Shown: positions 56,457-64,000 of the stretch, piece after piece | How positions within the stretch are numbered: position 1 is the stretch's first letter | Layout: each line of letters starts with the position of its first letter | Origin: Candidatus Altimarinota bacterium | Lineage (GTDB): Bacteria > Cyanobacteriota > Cyanobacteriia > Cyanobacteriales > Microcystaceae | Length of the DNA: 64,000 bases | Reading direction: 5' to 3' | NCBI GenBank assembly: GCA_012031035.1 | Contig: JAAUUT010000008.1 | Coordinates: 1-64,000, forward strand | Program-made: the position numbers and the translations under genes | Notes under the pieces: generated by a model | Seen by the model: the letters and a program-made list of their open reading frames with translations, nothing else | What the model was told of the DNA's origin: nothing | The model's database searches: none

Positions 56457-58337
56457 TTATTTGCTCGAAGACTCAAACTTTTCCTTACGAACTAATGCTA
56501 AACTGCGACGAACTCTACGAAATTGCCTGCCTGTTTGTTGGTGCGCGTTTTTAAATTGCATAGCATACAAACGAGCATAGTAGCCATTTAAGCTTAGTAG
56601 TTCCTCGTGAGTTCCGATTTCTACAATTTTGCCGCGATCCATAACCGCGATTTGATGCGCTTTTTGAATAGTAGAGAGTCGGTGAGCGATCGCGAGGGTC
56701 GTTCTTTCTTGGCAGAGTTCTTCGATCGCTTCTTGAATTAATTGCTCGGATACCGTATCTAAAGCGCTAGTCGCTTCATCTAAGATCAGAATATCGGGAT
56801 TGCGGACGAGAGCGCGGGCGATCGCAATTCGCTGTCGCTGTCCTCCTGAAAGTAACACGCCGCGATCGCCGAGGGTCGTATCGAATCCCTGTGGTAACTG
56901 CATGATAAAGTCGTAGGCATTCGCTCGTTTAGCGGCTTCGATAACGGCTTCGTCTGGGACATTCTCTAGACCGTAACTGATGTTATAGCGAACCGAATTG
57001 TTAAATAAATAGGTATCTTGACTGACGATACCCATCGCTTGTCTGTAGCTTTTGAGATCGTAGTCTTTCAAATCTTTGCCATCAACTGTAATACGTCCTG
57101 CATTGGGGTCGTAAAATCGCGATAATAGGTCTGCGATCGTTGATTTTCCAGCACCAGAAGCCCCAACTAGCGCCACCATTTTACCTTTAGGAATCCAAAG
57201 ATTGACTTCATCTAATACGATTTTCTCGCTTTCTGGATAGTTAAAGCTGACATTTTCAAAATGAATTCCTGTTTTTAAGTGAGAAAAGATTTGCGATCCG
57301 TTTCGGGTCATCAATGGTTTATTTTTGCGTTCTAAAAAATGGGCAGCAATTTGAATACTATAGGATTGTTTTGCTAATTGGTTTCTGAATTTATTCAGTT
57401 GACTAATTGTAGGTATTAACTTATAGAGGACGACGATATAGGTCAATAAAACGGTTGTGATTAAATTAGTATCCCCCGCAAATAAATAACGTCCTAGTAT
57501 AACAATAGAAAGAATTATTAAGACTCCAAGAATTTCATTTATTGATGGGATAAATTGTTCGTTTACTTGTAGTTGAAATTGAGATTTTTCTAGTTCTTTA
57601 ATTAATTTTTTAATCTTTTTATATTCATTATCTTCATTTTTTACTGTTCTGATTAAACGGTTTGCAGTCACAATTTCTAAAATCTTATTTGAAGATTTTT
57701 TTGATGTGGTAGAAAGATTTTTTCCTAATTTTCTAGACCGTTTAATTAAATTTTGAACGAGAAAAAAGATTGCAGATAATAATAGAGTTGCTGGTAAAGT
57801 TAGCTGCCAAGAAATTAGAACGAGTATAGAGGTATAAGTGAAAATAGTAATGGAAACTTGAGCCAGAAAAATCACCATTCCAATCGAGTTAGCTGCATTA
57901 ACAATATCATGAGTAATATAGCTCATAATATCTCCAGCCTTATGTTTAGCATAGTAATCTAGATCGACATCTAATAAAAGCCTCAATCCATCTAATTTCA
58001 TGGAATTAGTCATGCTGCGAGATAAATGACCGCCGACCAACGAACTAAGATATTGGGTTACATTTTTAAGAACTATCATACTCAAAATGACCCCAAAAAT
58101 AAGCAGAGATTTTGTATCTTCAGGAACTCCCTGAAATAAAGACATTAATTTGTTAATAATCGGCGGAGCTTTATCTAGCTCTGAAGGCATCCCCGACAAA
58201 CCAGAGAACAACAATGGAACGATTAAAGCCGTGCCGACCCCATTAAAAATTGCACAAAGAAAACTTAAAACAAAAGCAGTAGCAATCAGTAACGGAAATC
58301 GACGGGCATATTGAAACAGAAATTTGTAAGAAGACAT
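56457..58337 (-). CDS. ABC exporter, MsbA/HepA-like (fused membrane and ATPase domains)
   Basis: The 626-residue protein has a six-helix exporter domain (about 10-330) and an NBD (about 360-600) with GASGAGKST, LSGGQRQR, ILDEATSALD and AIAHRLS, all intact. It should be a homodimeric half-transporter. It resembles cyanobacterial HepA-type exporters used for exopolysaccharide or glycolipid export. The gene lies at the end of a run of methyltransferase and glycosyltransferase genes on the same strand, consistent with a role in surface polysaccharide export. The substrate is not evident from the sequence. The C-terminal 25 residues are basic (RRVRRSLALVRKEK). Confidence 0.9.
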   Translation of the reverse strand: MSSYKFLFQYARRFPLLIATAFVLSFLCAIFNGVGTALIVPLLFSGLSGMPSELDKAPPIINKLMSLFQGVPEDTKSLLIFGVILSMIVLKNVTQYLSSLVGGHLSRSMTNSMKLDGLRLLLDVDLDYYAKHKAGDIMSYITHDIVNAANSIGMVIFLAQVSITIFTYTSILVLISWQLTLPATLLLSAIFFLVQNLIKRSRKLGKNLSTTSKKSSNKILEIVTANRLIRTVKNEDNEYKKIKKLIKELEKSQFQLQVNEQFIPSINEILGVLIILSIVILGRYLFAGDTNLITTVLLTYIVVLYKLIPTISQLNKFRNQLAKQSYSIQIAAHFLERKNKPLMTRNGSQIFSHLKTGIHFENVSFNYPESEKIVLDEVNLWIPKGKMVALVGASGAGKSTIADLLSRFYDPNAGRITVDGKDLKDYDLKSYRQAMGIVSQDTYLFNNSVRYNISYGLENVPDEAVIEAAKRANAYDFIMQLPQGFDTTLGDRGVLLSGGQRQRIAIARALVRNPDILILDEATSALDTVSEQLIQEAIEELCQERTTLAIAHRLSTIQKAHQIAVMDRGKIVEIGTHEELLSLNGYYARLYAMQFKNAHQQTGRQFRRVRRSLALVRKEKFESSSK

Positions 58338-58680
58338 AAAAATAACTAGTACTGTGTCAAGTTGATTTTGATGGACGGAAGAATGATGAATTATGAATGA
58401 TGAATTATTTTTTTATTCATGAACCTATCTCACTTCCTGACAATAATTAGCGATCGGTGACTAGTTATTCAATTAACTGCAAGCAAAATTTAATGAGTTT
58501 AAGAGTAGAAAGGCGATCGCTTGCGTCTTTACAGAAGAAGAGGAAACTGATAACTGGTCACTGGTGAGGCAGTCCGCAAAAAGGCGGTTTCCGCCCTTGG
58601 AGGAACTGCCTATCCCGTTGGGTCACTGATAAAAACTCCCCGCCAATTTTCAATTGACAAATTACTAGGCGTGGAATGAT
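58338..58680. other. Repeat-rich intergenic region
   Basis: The 343 bases contain ATGAATT-type heptads (about 58385-58410), a CTGGTCA-type stretch (58550-58570) and a nested hairpin at 58568-58610. No gene is present. Confidence 0.65.
58568..58610. repeat. Nested hairpin repeat
   Basis: The outer arms GGCAGT and ACTGCC enclose an inner hairpin AAGGCGG-TTT-CCGCCCTT with one unpaired base. The plan resembles the 41-base repeats at 2348 and 37301, with different arm sequences, so it may be a related REP-like family. Confidence 0.55.
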
Positions 58681-59112
58681 TTAGCTTTTGAGAAAATCGA
58701 GTAATTCATCTACTCGCGTTTTGAATGGAATTTGGGTTTGCAAATACAAATAACGATCGCTTTTCCATCTAAACAAAACTAGATCGGAACCTAGCCAAAT
58801 GCGATCGCCTTGCCAAGTCAACTCCAAGCTAATTCTTTCAAGTGCATAAATCAGCGTTCCAGCAACGATAGATAACGTAGTTTCGTTAGAAAATCCTTGA
58901 TTTAAAATTAGCTGTCCTTGTTCGTTTAGAAGCGAAACTGCATTCACAACATTAAGATATCTTTTCAGAATTTTCTGATAGCGTTTTTGGCTTAACATAG
59001 GCGAATCACTTGTCATCGCCAGACTAGAGGCAAGAGTATCCAAATGTACTTCCTCTAAATGAGAATCGTTATAAGAAACAGGGTTAGAGAATTTAACAGG
59101 TAAAGCTTGCAT
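58681..59112 (-). CDS. Hypothetical protein
   Basis: The 143-residue soluble protein has no family I recognise. It is alpha/beta in composition with YQKILKRYLNVVNAVSLLNE (about 45-64) and FRWKSDRYLYLQTQIPFKTR (about 112-131). The order of strands in the second half might suggest a roadblock or GAF-like fold, but this is speculative. It lies between the ABC exporter and methyltransferase genes on the same strand and may belong to the same polysaccharide locus. Confidence 0.45.
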   Translation of the reverse strand: MQALPVKFSNPVSYNDSHLEEVHLDTLASSLAMTSDSPMLSQKRYQKILKRYLNVVNAVSLLNEQGQLILNQGFSNETTLSIVAGTLIYALERISLELTWQGDRIWLGSDLVLFRWKSDRYLYLQTQIPFKTRVDELLDFLKS

Positions 59113-59168
59113 AGGACAAAAAAAATTAAGTGGTTAAAAGTGGACAAAAAATGCAACCATTGAGAGTC

Positions 59169-60530
59169 TCAAACTGAGAAGACTTCACAAGTCAAACCCA
59201 AGTCTGCTACTAACTGACGAATTTCTTCTTCATAGATGGGGTTCATGACAATGACAACCTCTGGTCGATATGCTTGTAGGAATTCCGGCGGGACGATTTG
59301 CTGACCTGTTCCGGCAACATACTTCCAATGTTTGCGAAAATTCATATCCACGATATACTCGATCGCGCCGCGAACCTTGAGGAGATTTAAGAAGGTGACT
59401 CCTTTAGCACCTGCACCCCAAACCACTGCTCGTTGCTTGGTTTGCGCGATTTGGGTAAGTTTACGCTCCCAAAGAGCAATCTTGGACTGAAATTTATTGG
59501 TAAAATCTTGAATGTCGCGGTGCAACGATTCGACTTCTTCGACATTATTTAATTCCGTCTCAGGAAGCAAATATGTTGCTGAATCAGTCCAGACTTGACG
59601 ATTTCTCGTAGCAGTAACTAGGGTTGAAGTTTCTAAAACAGTAGCTTGACTAGTCGCGCCAACTGGAAGCAACTGCCGTTCTTTTGTAGCACTTAATAAA
59701 GATTCTTCTAGAAGGAAATTGCGATCGCCGAGCGTTACTTTTTCTGCAACGGGTAAAGCTTCCACGCAAAGGAATTGACCTGCAAACGCCTCGCTTAAGT
59801 TAGTAATTTTAAACCCGCATTCAGAAAAGACTTGCTTTAAAGAAGAAGGGACAAAATAGGTGCAGTGTTCGTAAAGAATATCCCAAACTGCTAGACGGTG
59901 AAAAGTATCGATCGCGTTAGGAACTTCAAAAAATACTACCGTGTTGAGGCGATCGCCGATCGCTTTTCTCAATGGGATGAGTAAATCGGCAGGATTAGCG
60001 ACGTGTTCGAGGGTATGACGACAACAAATCAAATCCGCTTGATAGTCTCGATAATCCTCCGAATAAAAATCTTGAATAAACTTAACTTTCTCTCCTAGAT
60101 GGCGATGCTCTGCACGAGGAATATAGCTTGGATCGAAGCCAATTCCTCGATTATTGCCTAATTCGCATAAAGAAACGAGAAAATCGCCTTTACCACAACC
60201 AATCTCAATAATGTTTTTGTTACGGAGATCGTAACGTTCGATTAATTTTTGAGTGAGATCGTTGATATACTCGCGAAAGCGGGGAGAATAGTGCAAAGAG
60301 TTTTCATAATCTTGAGAATAATGCAGCTTAGCGGGGTCGAACGCCACATTACTAATGAAACCGCAGCTAGGACAAAAAGCGAGTACGATATCTCCTTTAG
60401 GACAGTTGCGTGCTTCCTGTTGCTCGGAGTGCAGGATATTACAGAAAATAGGAACGTCCGACATCGTGAAAAAAGGTTCTAAATGAGGCGAACCACAAAC
60501 AGAACAGGTATGTTCGAGTAATGCAGCCAT
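59169..60530 (-). CDS. SAM-dependent C-methyltransferase with N-terminal zinc site, copy 1
   Basis: The protein has the three-part layout of sugar C-methyltransferases: an N-terminal zinc-binding segment (CSVCGSPHLEPFF, then CPSCGFISN), a class I SAM domain with VEIGCGKGDFLV-like motif (IIEIGCGKGDFLVSLCELG) and a C-terminal domain with GAGAKGVTFLNLL. The catalytic ATG is at 60530 (MAALLEHT); the 18 residues read upstream are translated from an AT heptad repeat and are not part of the protein. It has about 55 extra residues (near 290-345) that the next paralog lacks. A zinc-dependent methylation of an NDP-sugar ketone for surface glycans is inferred. Confidence 0.9.
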   Translation of the reverse strand: MAALLEHTCSVCGSPHLEPFFTMSDVPIFCNILHSEQQEARNCPKGDIVLAFCPSCGFISNVAFDPAKLHYSQDYENSLHYSPRFREYINDLTQKLIERYDLRNKNIIEIGCGKGDFLVSLCELGNNRGIGFDPSYIPRAEHRHLGEKVKFIQDFYSEDYRDYQADLICCRHTLEHVANPADLLIPLRKAIGDRLNTVVFFEVPNAIDTFHRLAVWDILYEHCTYFVPSSLKQVFSECGFKITNLSEAFAGQFLCVEALPVAEKVTLGDRNFLLEESLLSATKERQLLPVGATSQATVLETSTLVTATRNRQVWTDSATYLLPETELNNVEEVESLHRDIQDFTNKFQSKIALWERKLTQIAQTKQRAVVWGAGAKGVTFLNLLKVRGAIEYIVDMNFRKHWKYVAGTGQQIVPPEFLQAYRPEVVIVMNPIYEEEIRQLVADLGLTCEVFSV

Positions 60531-60533
60531 AAA

Positions 60534-60566
60534 AATTATGAATGATGAATGATGAATTATGAAAAT
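60534..60566. repeat. ATGAATT-type heptad repeat at the methyltransferase 5' end
   Basis: Four to five AATTATG/AATGATG units lie directly upstream of the ATG at 60530, so they sit in the leader and not in the gene. Confidence 0.75.
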
Positions 60567-60711
60567 TAAAAGTTCGTTAGCCAAATATGTTCCTTGTTAC
60601 CCTTGTCTCCCCGATCGCTAAAAAGGGCTTTTGCTCCAATGCGATCGCGTTTAAGATGAAATCATTTGCGATTGTAGGGGCGGAACGACCGTTTGCCCCT
60701 ACGGATAACGG

Positions 60712-61947
60712 TTAAAGAGGAATAACTTCGGTAGAGACTCCCATTTCGTCGAGCATTTTCTGAATTTCGCTGCAATAGATCGAATTCATAACAATTACTC
60801 GATCTGGCTGAAATTCTTTTAGAAACTCCGGCGGCATAATTTCTTTACCGACACCAGGAATGAATTTACTGTGACGATGGGGATTGATATCGACAACGCA
60901 TTGAACTTGGTCTGCGGCATTAAGCGTAGTTAAGAAAGCCACGCATTTAGAACCCGAACCCCAGATAGCGACCTTTTCCCCCTGGCGATTCCATTGTTCT
61001 AATTGCTGCTTCCAACGATCCAGCTTTTTAGCAATCTCAATCGCGAAGTATTTAACATCTTGCACCATGCGATCGCGACTTTCTTCTAAAGGATGCACTT
61101 CCTTAGAAGGCGTGGCGACGGGTTTGGCTTCAATTAAGAGATATTGATTGCCATAAGCTTGATAAAGATCTGTTACTTCAAACCCACAAAAGCGGAACAA
61201 ACGTGCTAAGGAACCAGGTGTAAAATAAGAACAATGTTCGTAATAAATATCCTCAAAAGCGAGATCTCGCAAAACGCGAGTTGTATCGGGAATTTCAAAG
61301 AAAACAGCTACATCGGTGCGATCGCCAATAGAACGGCGCACGATTTGCAAAAATTCAGCCGTTGGTTGGATATGTTCGAGCGTATGGCGACAACATATAA
61401 AATCGCCAACATATTCGGCGTGATGTTCTGAGTAGTATTCTTGAATGAAAGCTACGCGATTAGCAGCTTCGTTATTGACCCGTCCCGGTACGACACTGGG
61501 ATCGATGCCAACGCCGCGATTGTTTCCTAACGTGCAAAGCAGGATGAGAAAATCCCCTTTGCTGCAACCAATCTCGACAACATCTTTGTTATGTAAATCG
61601 TATTTTTCAATCAAACGATCTGCAAGGTCGATTGCGAACTGATTAAAAGTAGGAGAAAAACTCTGTTGGTCTTCATAGTTGGGTGCGTAAGCCGACCACT
61701 TGCGATCGAATGCCACATTGGTAATAAATCCGCAGCGATCGCAATGACCTAAAATAATATCGTCGCAGGGAAAATCTAATGCTTCTTGTTGCGTTGACAG
61801 CATCAAACAACTGTGGACGGGAACGTTACGAACCTCATAAAAGATTGATAGTCCTTGGTGATGGCAGTTAGGACAAATATATTCGGTTAAATCCGTTACT
61901 CCGGCTCGGTCAGTAGTAGATCTAGTTAATAACTGTTGCATATTCAT
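60712..61947 (-). CDS. SAM-dependent C-methyltransferase, copy 2
   Basis: The 411-residue protein is a paralog of the gene 182 bases downstream: ICPNCHHQGLSIFYEVRNVP zinc segment, DVVEIGCSKGDFLILLCTLG SAM motif, HTLEHIQPTAEFLQIV and GSGSKCVAFLTTL. Both should methylate a sugar carbon in a nucleotide-linked pathway (Tyl/NovU-type). It is 55 residues shorter in the middle than copy 1. Translation starts at MNMQQLL (ATG 61947). The GT2 gene ends 22 bases upstream on the same strand, so they are probably cotranscribed. Confidence 0.9.
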   Translation of the reverse strand: MNMQQLLTRSTTDRAGVTDLTEYICPNCHHQGLSIFYEVRNVPVHSCLMLSTQQEALDFPCDDIILGHCDRCGFITNVAFDRKWSAYAPNYEDQQSFSPTFNQFAIDLADRLIEKYDLHNKDVVEIGCSKGDFLILLCTLGNNRGVGIDPSVVPGRVNNEAANRVAFIQEYYSEHHAEYVGDFICCRHTLEHIQPTAEFLQIVRRSIGDRTDVAVFFEIPDTTRVLRDLAFEDIYYEHCSYFTPGSLARLFRFCGFEVTDLYQAYGNQYLLIEAKPVATPSKEVHPLEESRDRMVQDVKYFAIEIAKKLDRWKQQLEQWNRQGEKVAIWGSGSKCVAFLTTLNAADQVQCVVDINPHRHSKFIPGVGKEIMPPEFLKEFQPDRVIVMNSIYCSEIQKMLDEMGVSTEVIPL

Positions 61948-61969
61948 TAAGAAATCTCCGTTTTGTTAG

Positions 61970-62914
61970 TTAAATAATTTGTTGTTTTCGTTGCTTGAAA
62001 AGCTGTCTGACCGTGAATAAAAGCTCGCCGGATAGCATCTTGCGCCATCGTCTGTGTTTTGGGACTGCAACAAAATAGAGAAATCCTATCGTCGCCAATT
62101 TAGTACCAATATCCTCCCTAGAGCGCACGATTAGGAGGAAAAATTCCCACAGTCGTCTCCAATAGGGGAGAACCCAAATATGCAGTTTAGTCGGATCGAA
62201 CCAATGCGCTTCCTCAAGACCTTCCAATCCGTTCTGCCGATCCTTGATGCGATGGTAAGCTTGAGAATGAGTCCTCATGGTATATAAATATTCAGGTATC
62301 TGCCCAAATCCCCCTTTGAGAATGAGTTCTACTAAAAAGCAATCGTCTGCTCCAGGAAAATGTCTAATTAAGTGAGTTTCTTTTAACAGTTGCGATCGCA
62401 TCAATCCCCAAATGGCTCCATTGTGTCCGAGTACGACAAACAGCTTGCGAAAGCGAGCGTAGGTAGAGGGCGATCCGATCTCGTAATCTGCGGTTGCGCC
62501 TTTTAAGAACTGCGTAGTTCCCTTTAACTCATCGCGCATCATAAATTGGGTACAAGCAAGAACGAGCGTTGGTTCCCTATCCAACAAATCAACACAACGG
62601 GCTAAAAATTCCGGTTCGGCTGTCTCATCTGCTGGTTGCCATTTGAAATATTCGCCGCGCGATAACTCAAAAACCCGATTGAAATTCCTAGCAGCACCGA
62701 GATTTTCTTCGTTGCGATAGTAACGAATGCGCCCATCTTTAGCAGCATATGCTTGGCATATTTCTTGAGTGCGATCGCTTGAGGCATTGTCTGAGATAAT
62801 TAGCTCGAAATCCTCAAAGGTCTGAGCCAAAATAGACTCGATCGCTTCTTTGATAAATGGCTCGCCATTGTATACGGGTAATCCAATACTGACGCGGGGC
62901 TGCTTGTTACTCAT
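61970..62914 (-). CDS. Glycosyltransferase family 2
   Basis: The 314-residue GT-A enzyme starts with VSIGLPVYNGEPFIKEAIES (about 7-26), followed by ELIISDNASSDRTQEI and GEYFKWQPADE (DxD-like site, about 85-95). It should add a sugar from an NDP donor to a growing glycan on the cytosolic side. It has no membrane helix in the catalytic part. It precedes the C-methyltransferase paralog on the same strand with 22 bases between, and the GT4 gene 34 bases upstream, so the three are one transcription unit. Confidence 0.93.
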   Translation of the reverse strand: MSNKQPRVSIGLPVYNGEPFIKEAIESILAQTFEDFELIISDNASSDRTQEICQAYAAKDGRIRYYRNEENLGAARNFNRVFELSRGEYFKWQPADETAEPEFLARCVDLLDREPTLVLACTQFMMRDELKGTTQFLKGATADYEIGSPSTYARFRKLFVVLGHNGAIWGLMRSQLLKETHLIRHFPGADDCFLVELILKGGFGQIPEYLYTMRTHSQAYHRIKDRQNGLEGLEEAHWFDPTKLHIWVLPYWRRLWEFFLLIVRSREDIGTKLATIGFLYFVAVPKHRRWRKMLSGELLFTVRQLFKQRKQQII

Positions 62915-62948
62915 CTGATTTGATTGGTATTTTTGTATTAAAGGAGCA

Positions 62949-64000
62949 TCAACGAGTTATCAAAACTTTCTCGGTTGTATAAAAGTCGCGGCGATGAGTT
63001 TCTGAGACTTCTTCAAAAAGATCTCGATATCGTCTTGCTTGTAGTTCTAAAGTAAATTCTCGTTCTGCCTTGGCGCGAGCGCGAGCGGATAATTGCTGAT
63101 GGCGATCGCGATCCGCTAAAATCCAAGCGATCCCTTTCGCTAAATCGTCAATTTCGTAGGGTCGAGCGATATAACCATTTTGTTGATGGTCGATGAGGTC
63201 GGGCACGCCACCAATATTGAAGGCAACGCAGGGAGTACCACAAGCGATCGCTTCCATTACAGTAGTTGGCAAGTTGTCATAAAGCGAAGGCGCTACAAAA
63301 ACATCTGCCGCTCCATACGCTAGGGCTAAGGATTTGGCATCGTTCAGTTTTCCTAAATAATGAGTCTTAAAACCTAAATCTGACCGATTAATTGGTTCAG
63401 AAAAACCAAAAATAACAACCTCTATCTTGTTACTCCATTCAGATTTACTAAGGCTTCTTAATGCTGGTTCGAGGAGATGAAACCCTTTTCTATATTCGTT
63501 GTGCCATGCTCCAAACAGAACGATTTGTTTATCTTGCGGTAAATTCAAAATTTCTCGCGCTACTTGTCGATTTATGGGTTTGAACGTTTCAGTATCGAGA
63601 CCATTAGGGATGACTTCTACTCGCAGATCTTTAAATAAAGAACTGGAACTAACACGCTTTGCCAACCAGGAACTAGGGGTAACAACAGTGGATTTAAGAT
63701 TTTTCCAAGCTTTGACTTTGCGCTGCCATACCCAATGAGAGAGATCCCGATCTTTATTGCTATCGAGTTGAGGGCAAGCACCGCAGGAATTCATGTAGCG
63801 ATCGCAATCTAGACTGTAATCGCATCCGCCCGTAAATGCCCACATATCGTGCAACGTCCAAACCAAGGGCTTATTAAATTTTGGAATCGTTTCTATGGAT
63901 AAAAAGTCATTGCAGATCCAATGTAAATTAATGACATCTGGATCGAGTTGCTTCACTTTGGCATTGAGATCGTAAACGGGAAGCCACTGGAGATAAAACC
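62949..64000 (-). CDS. Glycosyltransferase family 4, 5'-partial at the window edge
   Basis: The frame is open to the end of the window, so the start is missing. The visible part has WTLHDMWAFTGGCDYSLDCD (about 30 residues in), a C-x7-C-x2-C pattern, and the C-terminal donor-binding half with PSLYDNLPTTVMEAIACGTP (E-x7-E). This resembles GT4 glycosyltransferases of colanic-acid (WcaC/WcaI) type. It follows the same direction as GT2 and the methyltransferases. Sugar and acceptor are unknown. The GTG at 63956 is an internal codon and not the start, since the upstream codons continue LPVYDLNAKVKQ. Confidence 0.9.
   Translation of the reverse strand, partial: FYLQWLPVYDLNAKVKQLDPDVINLHWICNDFLSIETIPKFNKPLVWTLHDMWAFTGGCDYSLDCDRYMNSCGACPQLDSNKDRDLSHWVWQRKVKAWKNLKSTVVTPSSWLAKRVSSSSLFKDLRVEVIPNGLDTETFKPINRQVAREILNLPQDKQIVLFGAWHNEYRKGFHLLEPALRSLSKSEWSNKIEVVIFGFSEPINRSDLGFKTHYLGKLNDAKSLALAYGAADVFVAPSLYDNLPTTVMEAIACGTPCVAFNIGGVPDLIDHQQNGYIARPYEIDDLAKGIAWILADRDRHQQLSARARAKAEREFTLELQARRYRDLFEEVSETHRRDFYTTEKVLITR

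Overview
The window is chromosomal DNA from a cyanobacterium. The octamer GCGATCGC (HIP1) and its fragments recur throughout, and the gene content is typical of the phylum: psaE, ndhH, hemL, crtE, a ThiO-ThiG fusion, pentapeptide-repeat proteins, and families DUF1997, DUF3288, DUF4079, DUF1830 and DUF3747/SLH. I cannot assign a genus from sequence alone. Genes lie mostly as single units or pairs on both strands, separated by short AT-rich spacers that carry dispersed repeats.

Layout. 0.9-9 kb: hemL, map, a CaCA-type exchanger without its usual catalytic acids, an M15-like peptidase, a frameshifted pentapeptide gene, an SDR, DUF1997, FKBP and a phasin-like gene. 9.4-23 kb: a broken UPF0104 membrane gene, GT25-like, class-B DnaJ, a peptide-binding lipoprotein, lhgO, an O-antigen-ligase-like protein with a GT4 partner, DUF3288, a PAP2-like gene, crtE, a GNAT and a GT-C-like membrane protein. 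23-30 kb: a broken AraC regulator, a divergent ndhH, a double histidine phosphatase, yraN, a lumenal pentapeptide protein and an alpha/beta hydrolase. 30-34 kb: two toxin-antitoxin pairs whose toxins both look damaged, around thiO-thiG. 34-41 kb: DUF1830, a radical SAM protein, mutM, psaE and argJ. 41-47 kb: a siderophore-uptake locus (two substrate-binding genes, an AMIN/TonB receptor and an AraC regulator) in which most parts are broken. 49-54.4 kb: a two-gene type I secretion unit. It pairs an ABC exporter carrying a cNMP-binding-like domain and a degenerate C39 domain with a membrane-fusion protein whose N terminus is a complete response-regulator receiver. A hairpin terminator and tRNA-Val(GAC) follow. 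54.8-64 kb: an SLH protein and an exopolysaccharide-type cluster (HepA-like ABC exporter, two C-methyltransferase paralogs, GT2, GT4).

The most interesting points are: (1) the receiver-HlyD fusion next to an exporter that also has an N-terminal sensory-type domain, which suggests secretion gated by phosphorelay; (2) a 111-bp element with terminal inverted repeats, present twice, that supplies the same last five residues and stop codon to two unrelated genes; (3) NdhH lacking the quinone-binding histidine; (4) an exchanger with both catalytic glutamates replaced; (5) a TonB receptor split by a G/C-rich palindromic repeat carrying in-frame stops. Eight genes have single-base shifts, mostly at homopolymer runs. 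All are accessory genes, so error, decay and slippage must be told apart with reads.
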